A DNA stretch of 64,000 nt, from positions 51,795 to 115,794 of the forward strand of contig CACFKI010000002.1 of assembly GCA_902566785.1 (NCBI GenBank). The letters are read 5' to 3'. Position 1 is the stretch's first letter. Each line of letters opens with the position of its first letter. The position numbers and the translations under genes are program-made. This document shows positions 26,379 through 36,449 of the stretch, piece by piece. The notes below the pieces were generated by a model that saw only the letters and a program-made list of their open reading frames with translations, was not told the origin of the DNA and searched no databases. Source of the stretch: an uncultured Pelagibacteraceae bacterium. Lineage in GTDB: Bacteria > Pseudomonadota > Alphaproteobacteria > Pelagibacterales > Pelagibacteraceae.

Positions 26379-28414
26379 ATAACGTCATTTAATATATCTG
26401 CTCTATCATAGAGCTTAAGCAAAGTTCTATATTTTTTTAAATCTTCATTATTGTTTTCAATTATTTGCATCTCCTTTTCTGCCATTATGAATAAATCCTC
26501 ATTTATTACAGGATCAGCTAATCTAAAATTTTTAATTCCACTTTGCTTAAAGCCGAGTAAATCACCAAAACCTCTTAACTTCATATCTTCTTCAGAAATT
26601 TTAAAACCATCATTTGAACTTTTCAGAATTTTTATTCTTTTCCTTGCATTTTCGCTTACACTGTCTTTTATCATTAAAATACAAAAAGATTCTTTATCAC
26701 CTCTACCAACTCTACCTCTTAACTGATGTAATTGAGAAAGACCAAATTTATTAGCATTTTCAATGACTATTAAATTTGCATTAGGAAAGTCTATACCTAC
26801 TTCAATAACTGTTGTTGATACAAGAATATCAATTTTTTTATTTAAGAAATCAAGTAAAATAAAATTTCTTTCATCATCGTCTAATTGTCCATGAATTAAA
26901 CCAACTCTATTTCCAAATATTTTTTTTAAGCTTTCATATCTTTTAATTGATGATTGATGATCTACCTTTTTTGACTCTTCAATTAGTGGACATACCCAAA
27001 ATATTTGATTTTTTTTATGAATTTGTTCTTTGGTGAATTTAATTACATCATTAACTTTGCTATTAATTTTACTATATGTTTTTATTTCTTTTCTGTTTTT
27101 TGGTTTGTTTTTGATTACTGAAACATCCATATCTCCAAATATGGTCATAACCATAGTTCTAGGTATAGGTGTAGCTGACATGACTAAAACATCACAATTC
27201 TTTCCACCTTTGTCAGATAATTTTTTCCTTTGTTTGACACCAAATTTATGTTGCTCATCTATAACTACTAAACCTAAATTATTATAAATTATTTTTTCTT
27301 GAAATAAAGAATGTGTACCAATCAATAAATCAATCTTATTATTTTTCAAATCTTCTAAAATTATTATCCTTTCCTTATATGAAGTTTTACTTGTTAACAG
27401 TTGAATATTTGCTTTATTTCCCAGAAGTTCTTTTGCTAATCTATAATGTTGATTTGCCAGTATTTCAGTTGGGGCCATCATGCTTACTTGAAAGTTGCTT
27501 GATATAACATTCATACAAGCTATTAAAGCAACTATGGTTTTTCCACTTCCGACATCACCCTGTAGCAATCTAAACATTTTTTGATCTGACTTAAGATCAT
27601 TGTTTATTTCATTAATTGTACTTATTTGATCTCTTGTAAGATTAAATTTTAATTTTCTTTTTATTTGATCAAATTCAGTTGTATCAAATATTTTTCTAGT
27701 CTTTTTAATCTTCTTTATAGATTTTCTTATTTTTGAATTAATAAGAAAAGTTGATAATATTTCATCGAAAATCAGTCTATTTAGAAAGTTACCTTTTTTT
27801 TTTATATTCTTTGGATCATGTAATTGAATTACTGATTTTTTCCAGCTAATATAATCAAAATTTTTTAAAACTCTATTGCTTAGCCACTCATTTAAATCAG
27901 GAAGGTTATTTAAAACTTTCTCTATTACTTTTGTGTACAATTTTTGATTGATTCCCTCCGTTAGACTATAATTTGAAAAAATTTTTTTAATTGAATTAGA
28001 GTCAACAGATATATGAGTAGGATTAGTTATTTGGTATCTTTTTTTAAAATATCCGATTTTTCCACTAATAACTATTTTTTTATTTAAAGGTAAAATTTTC
28101 CTAATATAACCTTCGTGACTATTAAAAAATACACAATCTAATTTACCCGTTTCATCTTCGCATAAAACTTTATTTGGTAGGTTTCTAATTCTTGGAAAAT
28201 TATATTTTTTAACATTTACGGTTACAGTTTGTATCTTTCCTATTTGTAACTCATTAATTTTCTTTTCATCTGTTCTATCTGTTAAATCCCTTGGTAAACT
28301 CCATATTAAGTCAAAAATAGTATTAATATTTTTTTTTCTAAATAATTTTGCTGTTTTGGATCCTATACCTTTTATGCTATCTATATCAGATAATAAATAT
28401 TCATAACTTAACAT
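26375..28414 (-). CDS. recG: ATP-dependent DNA helicase RecG
   Basis: The 679-residue superfamily 2 helicase has an N-terminal wedge/OB domain (about 1-250), Walker A GDVGSGKT, the DEQH box (VVIDEQHKFGV), MSATPIPRT and the QLRGRVGRG motif VI. RecG reverses stalled forks and branch-migrates recombination intermediates. It is near the usual length. It diverges from sdhE with only 17 bp between start codons, so promoters must overlap the genes. Confidence 0.96.
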   Translation of the reverse strand: MLSYEYLLSDIDSIKGIGSKTAKLFRKKNINTIFDLIWSLPRDLTDRTDEKKINELQIGKIQTVTVNVKKYNFPRIRNLPNKVLCEDETGKLDCVFFNSHEGYIRKILPLNKKIVISGKIGYFKKRYQITNPTHISVDSNSIKKIFSNYSLTEGINQKLYTKVIEKVLNNLPDLNEWLSNRVLKNFDYISWKKSVIQLHDPKNIKKKGNFLNRLIFDEILSTFLINSKIRKSIKKIKKTRKIFDTTEFDQIKRKLKFNLTRDQISTINEINNDLKSDQKMFRLLQGDVGSGKTIVALIACMNVISSNFQVSMMAPTEILANQHYRLAKELLGNKANIQLLTSKTSYKERIIILEDLKNNKIDLLIGTHSLFQEKIIYNNLGLVVIDEQHKFGVKQRKKLSDKGGKNCDVLVMSATPIPRTMVMTIFGDMDVSVIKNKPKNRKEIKTYSKINSKVNDVIKFTKEQIHKKNQIFWVCPLIEESKKVDHQSSIKRYESLKKIFGNRVGLIHGQLDDDERNFILLDFLNKKIDILVSTTVIEVGIDFPNANLIVIENANKFGLSQLHQLRGRVGRGDKESFCILMIKDSVSENARKRIKILKSSNDGFKISEEDMKLRGFGDLLGFKQSGIKNFRLADPVINEDLFIMAEKEMQIIENNNEDLKKYRTLLKLYDRADILNDVI

Positions 28415-28431
28415 TATTTATTTATATATCT

Positions 28432-28695
28432 ATGTCGATGAATAAAGAAGATCTTAAAAACAAAATTATTTATAGAGCATCATATAGGGGAACAAAAGAA
28501 ATGGATATTCTTATGTTAACTTTTGTAAAATCAATTATAAATGAAATTAATGATGATAATCTTGAATCATTAGATAAATTTATTAATTTGAATGATGAAA
28601 CTTTAATTTCAATCAAAAATGAAGAGATTTTTTTAGATAAAGAGGATCCTATTTTGGCTCACATATCAAAAAAATTTCAAAAATTTAAAATGTAA
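28432..28695 (+). CDS. sdhE: Succinate dehydrogenase flavinylation factor SdhE
   Basis: From ATG 28432 the protein has 87 residues (MSMNKEDL); ATG 28438 is equally possible. The segment IIYRASYRGTKEMDILMLTF contains the RGxxExD motif that defines the SdhE/Sdh5 family, which attaches FAD covalently to succinate dehydrogenase and fumarate reductase flavoproteins. The open frame back to 28348 lies inside recG and is not the start. Divergent recG-sdhE pairing is standard in alphaproteobacteria. Its stop is directly next to the tRNA-Ser 3' end. Confidence 0.92.
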   Translation: MSMNKEDLKNKIIYRASYRGTKEMDILMLTFVKSIINEINDDNLESLDKFINLNDETLISIKNEEIFLDKEDPILAHISKKFQKFKM

Positions 28696-28785
28696 TGGCG
28701 GAGAGACTGGGATTCGAACCCAGGAAAGAGTTGCCCCTTTGCCGGTTTTCAAGACCGGTGCTTTCAACCGCTCAGCCATCTCTCC
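28696..28785 (-). tRNA. tRNA-Ser (anticodon TGA)
   Basis: On the minus strand the acceptor GGAGAGA pairs with TCTCTCC, the anticodon stem CCGGT/ACCGG closes loop CTTGAAA with anticodon TGA, a long variable arm (GGGGCAACTCTTTCC region) marks a class II tRNA, and the T arm has GGTTCGAATCC. CCA is encoded at 28696-28698. It is convergent with sdhE with no spacer. Confidence 0.97.
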
Positions 28786-28869
28786 TTGAGCAACGTTTTA
28801 TAAATAAAATAATTTTATTCAACAAAATAATGATACATATAATAATTAATTTAATAATTCATTATTTTT

Positions 28870-29742
28870 ATGGGAGAATTTAACAAAGGTATTATTTACG
28901 CTTCTTTGGGATCTTTCTGGTGGGGTGTAATAGGAGTTTTATATTTTAAATTTATATCTTACGTAAATCCTTTTGAAGTTGTTTCTCATAGGGTTATATG
29001 GACAGTCGTTTCATTGTTTATAACCATATTTATAAGTGGTAAAATTAAAATTTTAATAAGTACATTTAAAAATAAAAAAAAAGTTATATTACTTTTTTTT
29101 TCAGGATTGCTAATTTTCACAAACTGGGCTGTTTGGATATACGCAATTTCTATCAACCAATTGGTTGAGGCAAGTTTTGGATACTATATATTTCCAATTT
29201 TAAGCGTTTTTTTTGGAAATATTTTTCTTAAAGAAAATTTAAATTTTAAAAAAAAAATATCAATTTTTATAATTTTTATTGCAATTATTTATATGATGTT
29301 TTTTTTAGACCATTTTCCGTGGATTGGTTTAATTGTGGCAGTCTCATTTGCTGGTTATGCAGTTTTAAGAAAAATTATTTTGGTAGAAACAGATATTGGT
29401 TTATTTGTAGAGAGTTTATTTTTAATACCAATTACTGTAATTATTTTTTATAATTTAAATATCTCAAGTCATATTAGTTTTTCCCTATCTGATATTAATC
29501 TGGCATTAATTTTACTTTTAGCTGGTCCGATGACAGTGATTCCTTTATTTCTATTTGTTAAAGGATCTGAACTATCAGCACTAGGTCCAGCAAGTATGAT
29601 TTTTTTTATAGCTCCAACAGGTCAATTTTTATTGGGCTTATTTTTATATAATGAGCCCTTTTTAATGAATAAGCTCATTGGTTTTGTTTTGATATGGATT
29701 GCTGTAGTAATCTATCTTAGAGATCTATATGAAAAAAATTAA
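28870..29742 (+). CDS. rarD: RarD-type EamA/DMT transporter
   Basis: This 290-residue protein has ten predicted membrane helices. The N-terminal GIIYASLGSFWWGVIGVLYFK and the WAVWIYAISINQLVEASFGYYIFPI segment are typical of RarD proteins, a branch of the drug/metabolite transporter superfamily. The name refers to a chloramphenicol-sensitivity phenotype; the natural substrate is unknown. A GGGAG ribosome site is absent, and ATG lies in a tattttt context. It overlaps mltB by 14 bp. Confidence 0.9.
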   Translation: MGEFNKGIIYASLGSFWWGVIGVLYFKFISYVNPFEVVSHRVIWTVVSLFITIFISGKIKILISTFKNKKKVILLFFSGLLIFTNWAVWIYAISINQLVEASFGYYIFPILSVFFGNIFLKENLNFKKKISIFIIFIAIIYMMFFLDHFPWIGLIVAVSFAGYAVLRKIILVETDIGLFVESLFLIPITVIIFYNLNISSHISFSLSDINLALILLLAGPMTVIPLFLFVKGSELSALGPASMIFFIAPTGQFLLGLFLYNEPFLMNKLIGFVLIWIAVVIYLRDLYEKN

Positions 29743-30727
29743 TTATTACTTTATATCATTATTAATTATTTTTAATTTTTGTTTGAAAGCTAACGCTCAA
29801 AATTTTGAAGATTGGCTCAATAATTTTAAAATGGTCGCTCTTCAAAATGGTGTATCAGAAAATACATTTAATATTGTGATGAAGGATGCAAAATATTTGC
29901 CAGATGTTATCAGGTATGACAGATATCAACCAGAATTTTATGAAAACACAAAAACTTATATTAGCAAAAGATCTTCAAATGAAAAAGTTTTAATTGGGAA
30001 AAAAATATATAAAGATAATTTTAATTTAATTAACAAAATCGCTAAAGAATACAATGTAGATAAGGAGTTGCTATTATCATTAATGGGTATCGAAACTAAT
30101 TTTGGTAACTATCTTGGAAAAATGGATATAATTTCATCTTTATCAACTTTAAGTTTTGACAAGCGAAGAAGCAAATTTTTTACTAATGAATTGATTAAAA
30201 TATTACAATTAATCGATGATGGTGTAATCGATCATAAAACTTTGTATGGATCATGGGCAGGTGCTTTTGGGAATTTTCAATTTATGCCGTCTACAATTAT
30301 GAATTATGCTATAGATTATAATAGCGATGATAAAATTAATTTAAAATCTTATGAGGACTCTTTTGCATCAGCTGCTAATTATATTAACAAACTTGGCTGG
30401 AATCCAAATGAACCTTGTTTTCTAAAAGTTGATTTATCTGAAGCAACGCCTTCTTATCTATTAAATTCATCTGCAAAAAAGATTTCCAATAAAAGAAAGT
30501 TTAAAGATATAAAGAAGTATTTAAAGAATATTGATAATATTATGATTAATGAAAACCTCATTGTAGGTATAATTACCCCTGATAAAGAAATTGTTGAAAA
30601 TCCAAATCCTTTTAATCCAGCATTTATAATTTTTCAAAATTATGAATTAATTCTAAAATGGAATAGGTCTTTAAGATTTGGGTTGGCAGTTTGTACTTTA
30701 AAAGATAAATTTAAAAATGCTTTATAA
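29729..30727 (+). CDS. mltB: Lytic murein transglycosylase, MltB type
   Basis: The protein has 332 residues with an N-terminal signal peptide (residues 1-23, ending LKANA). The SLT_2 domain shows LLSLMGIETNFGNYLG with the catalytic Glu, and GSWAGAFGNFQFMPSTIMNYA. It cleaves the glycan strand of peptidoglycan with 1,6-anhydro ring formation. There is no lipobox Cys, so it is probably soluble in the periplasm. It overlaps the rlpA-like gene by 11 bp and is part of a wall-remodelling trio with the next two genes. Confidence 0.93.
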   Translation: MKKINYYFISLLIIFNFCLKANAQNFEDWLNNFKMVALQNGVSENTFNIVMKDAKYLPDVIRYDRYQPEFYENTKTYISKRSSNEKVLIGKKIYKDNFNLINKIAKEYNVDKELLLSLMGIETNFGNYLGKMDIISSLSTLSFDKRRSKFFTNELIKILQLIDDGVIDHKTLYGSWAGAFGNFQFMPSTIMNYAIDYNSDDKINLKSYEDSFASAANYINKLGWNPNEPCFLKVDLSEATPSYLLNSSAKKISNKRKFKDIKKYLKNIDNIMINENLIVGIITPDKEIVENPNPFNPAFIIFQNYELILKWNRSLRFGLAVCTLKDKFKNAL

Positions 30728-31484
30728 AATATTAATTTTGTTCCTTTTTTTTCTTAACTCTTGTACTACTCCAATAGTAAAAGTTGAAGATATTCCAGAA
30801 AAAAGAATTGTACGTAATGTTTTTGTAAATAAAGGTTTTGGTTTAATGTATGATGATAATCTTTATAAAAATAAAGAGGTTACAAAAAAAATTGATGATA
30901 GGTCTTTAACTATTTTTCAAAAAAATTTAAAGAAGGGTACAAAGGTTAAAATTACTAATCTTTTAAATAATAAGTCAGTTCTTGCTAGGGTAGGGAGCAA
31001 TTCACAATATCCACCTTTGTATAATTCTGTTGTTTCAAAAAGGATTTTTGATGAGTTGGAATTAAATAAAAATGAACCGTATATTGAAATTTTAGAAATT
31101 ATTGAAGGGTCTACATTTATAGCTAAAAAAGCTAAAACCTATGAGGAAGAAAAACAAGTTGCTGACAAAGCTCCTGTTGATGGAATAAGTATAAACAATT
31201 TGAGTTCTACAGAAATTGAAGAAAAAATTGATAAAAAAATTAAATATGATTATATAGTTAAAGTTGCAGACTTTTACTACTTAAAATCAGCTCAAACTAT
31301 GAAAAAAAAAATAGTTACAGAAACCAACATAAAGAAAGTTTCAATTATGAAAATATCAGCGAATAATTTCAGAGTTTTTTTAGGTCCCTTTAAAGATTTA
31401 AATTTAATTAAAAAAGCTTTTGATGATATGAATGTTATTAACTTTGAGAATTTGGAAATTATAAGAAATGAAAAAATTATTTAA
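30717..31484 (+). CDS. rlpA: RlpA-like septal lipoprotein with SPOR domain
   Basis: The 255-residue protein starts with a lipoprotein signal (LFFLNSCTTP, Cys at about residue 16). The middle (about 40-130: GFGLMYDDNLY...KGTKVKITNLLNNKSV) is a diverged double-psi beta-barrel as in RlpA, and the C-terminal 75 residues (YDYIVKVADFYYLKSAQTMKK...FRVFLGPFKDL) form a SPOR domain that binds denuded glycan at the septum. The usual RlpA active-site motif is not obvious, so enzymatic activity is doubtful. It overlaps both neighbours. Confidence 0.85.
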   Translation: MLYKILILFLFFLNSCTTPIVKVEDIPEKRIVRNVFVNKGFGLMYDDNLYKNKEVTKKIDDRSLTIFQKNLKKGTKVKITNLLNNKSVLARVGSNSQYPPLYNSVVSKRIFDELELNKNEPYIEILEIIEGSTFIAKKAKTYEEEKQVADKAPVDGISINNLSSTEIEEKIDKKIKYDYIVKVADFYYLKSAQTMKKKIVTETNIKKVSIMKISANNFRVFLGPFKDLNLIKKAFDDMNVINFENLEIIRNEKII

Positions 31485-32622
31485 ATTTATATTTATTTTT
31501 GTAATATTTTTCTCGCAAAAAGCATATTCAGTTGAATTTGATGTTAAAGCTAAATCAGCTATTCTACAGGATTATCTTTCTGGAGAAATTTTATATGAGA
31601 AAGATGCTGATTTATCTATATACCCTGCTTCTATGACAAAAATAATGACTTCTATTATTGCTTTTGAACAAATTAAAAATGGAGATTTAAGTCTAACAGA
31701 TGAGTTTATTATATCAGAAAATGCATGGAGGTTATCTCAATCTGGATATTCATCAATGTTTATAATGGTTGGAGATAGTGTTTCTGTAGAAGATTTGTTA
31801 AGAGGTATAATTGTTGCTTCTGGTAATGATGCATGTGTAGCCTTAGCAGAAGGTATTGCTGGTACCGAGTCTGAATTTGCCATTTTGATGACTGCTAAAG
31901 CAAAAGAATTGGGAATGGAAAATACAAATTTTACTAATTCATCTGGTTTAAACGATCCAAATAATTATTCTACTGCACGAGATATATTGATTATGTCGAA
32001 TTATTTAATTAAAAATTATCCTGAAGAGTATGAATATTTCAAAGAATTAAATTTTACATGGAATAGAACAGGTGGTGATCCTATTTCTCAAGGGAACAGA
32101 AACCCATTACTATATAAAAATATTGGTGCTGATGGAATAAAAACAGGATATTTAGCAGTTGAAAAATATTCTTTAGCATCATCGCTTATAAGAAATGAGC
32201 GAAGACTAATAGCTGTAGGTAGTGGTTTCCAAACAAAAAGTAGTAGATCAAAAGAATCAACTAAGTTACTAACTTACGGTTTAACAAATTTTGATACAAT
32301 AAAAATAGCAAAAAAAGATGAGCCATTATCTGATCTAGATGTTTGGTTGGGTAATAAGAGTAAAGTTAAGGTTAAATTAAATGAAAATGTATATAAAACT
32401 ATACCAAAAGCTCGAAAAAAATATTTAAAAGTTAAATTAATTTATGAAGGGCCAATAGAAGCTCCAATAATTAAAGATGATATATTGGGAAAACTAATTA
32501 TATCCTATAAAGATGAAATTATATCAGAACATCAATTACACGCATCAGAAGATATAAAAAGAATAAATATAATCTCAAGAATAATCAGATCTATTAATTA
32601 TTTGATTTGGGGTGATGTCTAA
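31468..32622 (+). CDS. dacA: D-alanyl-D-alanine carboxypeptidase (PBP5/6 family)
   Basis: The 384-residue low-molecular-weight penicillin-binding protein has a signal peptide (residues 1-21, ending KAYS), SxxK in PASMTKIMT, SGN in VASGNDACVAL and KTG in DGIKTGYLAV, plus a C-terminal PBP5-like beta domain. It removes the terminal D-Ala from stem peptides to limit cross-linking. The order mltB-rlpA-dac-tmk-holB-metG-tatD is the common alphaproteobacterial one. Its end overlaps the tmk start by 8 bp. Confidence 0.94.
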   Translation: MKKLFKFIFIFVIFFSQKAYSVEFDVKAKSAILQDYLSGEILYEKDADLSIYPASMTKIMTSIIAFEQIKNGDLSLTDEFIISENAWRLSQSGYSSMFIMVGDSVSVEDLLRGIIVASGNDACVALAEGIAGTESEFAILMTAKAKELGMENTNFTNSSGLNDPNNYSTARDILIMSNYLIKNYPEEYEYFKELNFTWNRTGGDPISQGNRNPLLYKNIGADGIKTGYLAVEKYSLASSLIRNERRLIAVGSGFQTKSSRSKESTKLLTYGLTNFDTIKIAKKDEPLSDLDVWLGNKSKVKVKLNENVYKTIPKARKKYLKVKLIYEGPIEAPIIKDDILGKLIISYKDEIISEHQLHASEDIKRINIISRIIRSINYLIWGDV

Positions 32623-33226
32623 AAAACCATTAATAGTCTTTGAGGGTATAGAAGGTTCGGGGAAATCTTTACATATAAAAAATGTTGAAAAATATCTTAA
32701 AAAAAAACAAATTAAATATATTAAGTTAAGAGAACCTGGTGGTTCAAAAAATTCAGAAAAAATTAGAAATTTAATTTTAAAAAAAAGTTCAAATTTTAAC
32801 AAGTTAACTGATCTTTTTTTATATATGGCAGCAAGAAATGAAAATTATCATAGCTTACTTAAAAAAAATTATAAAAAAAAAATAATATTAATAGATAGAT
32901 TTGTAGACTCTACAATTGCCTATCAACATTTTGGTATGAATATTAATAAAACATTAATAAAAAGATTAAATAAATATATTCTTCATAAAATTAGTCCTGA
33001 TTTAGTATTTGTAAATATCGTCAATCAAAAAAACCTTGTTAAAAGACTAAGACTAAGAAAAACCAAAAATAGATATGATTTTTTTAATTATAACTTCTAC
33101 GATAAGGTACAAAAAGGTTTTTTAAAATTAGCAAAAAACAAAAAAAAATATTTTATAGTAGATAGCAATAAAACAATATTAGAGAACAAAATTAAAATAA
33201 TAGACAAGATAAGTAAAATTTTATAA
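32615..33226 (+). CDS. tmk: Thymidylate kinase
   Basis: The 203-residue P-loop kinase has Walker A FEGIEGSGKS, the LREPGG motif and DRFVDSTIAYQ. It phosphorylates dTMP to dTDP. I start at ATG 32615; a GTG three bases upstream (32612) is possible. The overlap with the dac stop and the short gap to holB fit a coupled operon. Many Lys/Asn codons reflect the AT bias, but all catalytic segments remain. Confidence 0.95.
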   Translation: MSKKPLIVFEGIEGSGKSLHIKNVEKYLKKKQIKYIKLREPGGSKNSEKIRNLILKKSSNFNKLTDLFLYMAARNENYHSLLKKNYKKKIILIDRFVDSTIAYQHFGMNINKTLIKRLNKYILHKISPDLVFVNIVNQKNLVKRLRLRKTKNRYDFFNYNFYDKVQKGFLKLAKNKKKYFIVDSNKTILENKIKIIDKISKIL

Positions 33227-33234
33227 TTTTTTTT

Positions 33235-34167
33235 ATGAGATCAATTGAACAAACACATTTATATTCATTAAATAAATACATTGATAATTTCATCTATCTA
33301 CATGACCATAAAAGACTTCCAAATAAAATTATGCTGTCAGGAAATAAAGGAATTGGAAAATCTGTTCTAGCTTTGCATTTGATAAATTATATTTTATCTA
33401 AAAATGAAAATTATCCATATAATAAAAAAGAATACGTTATAAATAATTTAAATAGATCTTTTAAACTAGTAAATGAAAATATACATCCAAATTTCTTTTA
33501 TGTAGAGATAGAGGATGAAAAGAAAAGTATTAGCATAGACCAAGTTAGAAATATTATATCTTTTTGTAATAAATCCTCTTTTAACAATTCTGAAAGAATT
33601 GTACTAATAAATAATATTGAGAGATTAAATAAAAATTCTTCAAATGCTTTACTTAAGGTATTAGAAGAACCTAATGAAAAAGTTATTTTTATTTTAATAA
33701 AAGACTCATCTAAAATATTGATTAATACAATATATTCAAGATGTATAAAGTTTAATATTGCTATAGATGAGAACCAAAAAAATAATATTTTAAATAATAT
33801 ATTAGATCAAAATTTTATTAATAATTTAAATAATGACTTTAAAAATTATTTTTTTTCACCTGGAGTGTATATAAATTTATTTAATTTTTATAACGAAAAT
33901 AGTATTAAATTTGAAATTTCAATTGATGAACTTTTAGAATTAATAATGAAAAAAAAATTTTATAAAAACAACCTATTTGTTAAAAATAATATAGGTCTTT
34001 TTTTTGAGCTATATTTTTCAAAAAAATTTTTTTCATTGAAAAATAATATAACAGTTTTCAATGATTACAAAAAATTTATAAAAGAAATACATAATACTTA
34101 TAAATATAATCTAGATTTAGAATCCATTCTTCTTCAATATGAAAAGAAATTAATTAATGAAAAGTAA
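33235..34167 (+). CDS. holB: DNA polymerase III delta-prime subunit
   Basis: The 310-residue AAA+ protein has a P-loop-like GNKGIGKSVLALHL and the clamp-loader sequence ERIVLINNIERLNKNSSNALLKVLEEP, followed by the sensor/SRC-like IYSRCIKFNI. The usual zinc-knuckle cysteines of delta-prime subunits are not present. It is part of the clamp loader that places the sliding clamp on DNA. It overlaps metG by 11 bp. Confidence 0.92.
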   Translation: MRSIEQTHLYSLNKYIDNFIYLHDHKRLPNKIMLSGNKGIGKSVLALHLINYILSKNENYPYNKKEYVINNLNRSFKLVNENIHPNFFYVEIEDEKKSISIDQVRNIISFCNKSSFNNSERIVLINNIERLNKNSSNALLKVLEEPNEKVIFILIKDSSKILINTIYSRCIKFNIAIDENQKNNILNNILDQNFINNLNNDFKNYFFSPGVYINLFNFYNENSIKFEISIDELLELIMKKKFYKNNLFVKNNIGLFFELYFSKKFFSLKNNITVFNDYKKFIKEIHNTYKYNLDLESILLQYEKKLINEK

Positions 34168-35695
34168 ATACTATATTACAACACCAATTTATTATCCCTC
34201 AGCAAAACCTCATATGGGGCATGCTTATTCGAGTATTATTGCTGATTTTTTTGCTAGATTTAAAAAAATATCTGGCAATGATGTATACTTTTTAACTGGT
34301 ACGGATGAACATGGTCAAAAAATTGAGCGCGCTGCAAAACAAAATAATAAAGAACCATTGACCTTTTGTGATGAAATTAGCCAAAACTTTAAAAATTTAT
34401 CTAAAACTTTAAATTTATCTAATAATGATTTTATAAGAACAACTGAACCTAGACATAAAAAAGCTGTTCAACATTTATGGAACATCCTTGAAAAAAAAGG
34501 TGAAATATATTTATCTAAATATTCAGGATGGTATTCAGTTTCTGATGAAGCTTTTTATACCGAAGATGAAATTGAAGAGGTTGACAATATTAAAAAATCA
34601 AAAGCCTCTGGATCATTGGTTGAATGGGTAGAGGAAGAGTCTTATTTTTTCAAATTATCTAATTGGCAGGACAAGCTATTAGAATTTTATGAAAAAAATA
34701 AAGAGTTTATATTACCAATTTCAAGAAGAAATGAAGTAATTAGTTTTGTTAAAAGCGGATTAAAGGATTTGTCTGTAAGTAGGAAGTCTTTCAAATGGGG
34801 AATAACTGTACCAACAAATGAAAATCATATTATTTACGTTTGGCTAGATGCATTGACTAATTATATTAGTGCATTAAATTATCCTGATACTTCACATAAT
34901 TTATATAAGAATTTTTGGCCAGCTAATTTACATGTAATTGGTAAAGACATTCTAAGATTTCACGCAGTTTATTGGCCTGCTTTTTTGTTGGCAGCGGATA
35001 TTAAACCGCCTTTAAGAGTTTATGGTCATGGATGGATTCTTGCGGGAGATGAAAAAATGTCAAAGTCTAAAGGTAATATACTTGATCCACTAGAGATAAT
35101 TGATAAATACGGTCTTGATCCTTTAAGATATTACTTAATTAAAGAGGTGTCTTTTGGCAATGATGGTAATATCTCAAAGGAAAAATTAGAAAACTGCATT
35201 AATAGTGATTTAGCTAATAATTTTGGTAACTTTATACAGAGAGTAGTATCTTTTAATGAAAAGAATATAGGATTAAAAATTCCTGAAAAAGGAAATTTTA
35301 ATAATAAAGATTTAAAAATACTTTCTGTTTTTGAGAAGGAATATAATAATTTAGTTAATTTTATAGACACTCAAAATTTGAATCTTTATATAAATTTTAT
35401 AGTGGATAATCTCTTTGCGGCTAATAAATATTTTAATGATGAAGAACCTTGGAATAAAAAGAATGATCTTAAACGATTGAATACTATTGTTTATGTAGCA
35501 CTAGAATTAATAAGAAAATTTGCTTTATTATTATATCCAATTACTCCAGATACCTCTTTAAAAGTTTTAAAAATTTTTAATATGAATGAAAATGATATAA
35601 ACCTCGCTACAATCAAAAATCATGAATTAAATAAAATAAATTCAAAAATAAACAAAATTGGAATATTATTTAAAAAAATAGATAAAAATGATTGA
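34157..35695 (+). CDS. metG: Methionyl-tRNA synthetase
   Basis: The 512-residue class I synthetase starts YYITTPIYYPSAKPHMGHAY with the HIGH-type HMGH, and carries KMSKSKGN. The connective peptide lacks zinc-binding cysteines, placing it in the zinc-free type common in alphaproteobacteria. There is no C-terminal tRNA-binding EMAP domain. It overlaps holB and tatD by 11 and 8 bp. Confidence 0.96.
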   Translation: MKSKYYITTPIYYPSAKPHMGHAYSSIIADFFARFKKISGNDVYFLTGTDEHGQKIERAAKQNNKEPLTFCDEISQNFKNLSKTLNLSNNDFIRTTEPRHKKAVQHLWNILEKKGEIYLSKYSGWYSVSDEAFYTEDEIEEVDNIKKSKASGSLVEWVEEESYFFKLSNWQDKLLEFYEKNKEFILPISRRNEVISFVKSGLKDLSVSRKSFKWGITVPTNENHIIYVWLDALTNYISALNYPDTSHNLYKNFWPANLHVIGKDILRFHAVYWPAFLLAADIKPPLRVYGHGWILAGDEKMSKSKGNILDPLEIIDKYGLDPLRYYLIKEVSFGNDGNISKEKLENCINSDLANNFGNFIQRVVSFNEKNIGLKIPEKGNFNNKDLKILSVFEKEYNNLVNFIDTQNLNLYINFIVDNLFAANKYFNDEEPWNKKNDLKRLNTIVYVALELIRKFALLLYPITPDTSLKVLKIFNMNENDINLATIKNHELNKINSKINKIGILFKKIDKND

Positions 35696-36449
35696 TTCAC
35701 ATTGCCATTTAGATTTAGAGCCGATTTCAAATAATCTTAAAGATGTTATAGTTAGGTCTCAAAAAGAAGGTGTTGAAAAGTTTTTGACAATTTGCACCAC
35801 AGACACTGGGTATCAAAATATTTTAAAAATAATAAATTCAAATCCAATTATTTATGGAACCTATGGAATTCACCCCCATGAAGCAGATAAATTTAGCTTA
35901 AGTAAAAAACATATAATAATGCAAGCACAAAAGAATGAAAAGATAATTGGAATTGGGGAAACAGGTCTAGATTTTTATTATAATAACAGTGACAAAAAAA
36001 ACCAAATTGACAGCTTTCATAAACATATTCAAGCTGCCTTAGATTTAAATCTACCTATAATAGTTCATTCACGAAGTGCAGAGAAAGAAACATTTGAAGC
36101 CATTAACTCATACAAAGATTCGAATTTAAAAATACTAATGCATTGTTTTACAGGTAGTTTGGCTTTTGCTAAAAAATTGTTTAAATTCAATACATATTTT
36201 TCAGCAAGCGGGATAATAACATTTAATAATAGCAAAGATCTTCAAGAAACTTTTAAAAAAATTCCATTGGATAAAATTTTAATAGAAACAGATAGTCCTT
36301 TCTTAGCCCCAGTTCCAATGAGAGGAAAAAAAAATGAACCATCTTTTTTGAAATATACTCTACATAAACTTGCTGATTTAAAAAATGTTAAAATTAACGA
36401 AGCTGATAAAATAACAACTGATAACTTTAATAATCTTTTTTTTGAATGA
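35688..36449 (+). CDS. tatD: TatD-family metal-dependent hydrolase
   Basis: The 253-residue TIM-barrel enzyme has the N-terminal HCHLDLE metal motif, IGETGLDFYY, PIIVHSRSAE, MHCFTG and the LIETDSPFLAP motif. TatD-type proteins are 3'-5' deoxyribonucleases; they are unrelated to the Tat translocon despite the name. It overlaps metG (8 bp) and the next gene (4 bp). Confidence 0.95.
   Translation: MIDSHCHLDLEPISNNLKDVIVRSQKEGVEKFLTICTTDTGYQNILKIINSNPIIYGTYGIHPHEADKFSLSKKHIIMQAQKNEKIIGIGETGLDFYYNNSDKKNQIDSFHKHIQAALDLNLPIIVHSRSAEKETFEAINSYKDSNLKILMHCFTGSLAFAKKLFKFNTYFSASGIITFNNSKDLQETFKKIPLDKILIETDSPFLAPVPMRGKKNEPSFLKYTLHKLADLKNVKINEADKITTDNFNNLFFE

Noticed and set aside
28695-28883. 62-residue frame starting MAERLGFEPRKEL
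   Set aside because: It reads through the tRNA-Ser gene on the opposite strand, a well-known artefact peptide of class II tRNA genes.
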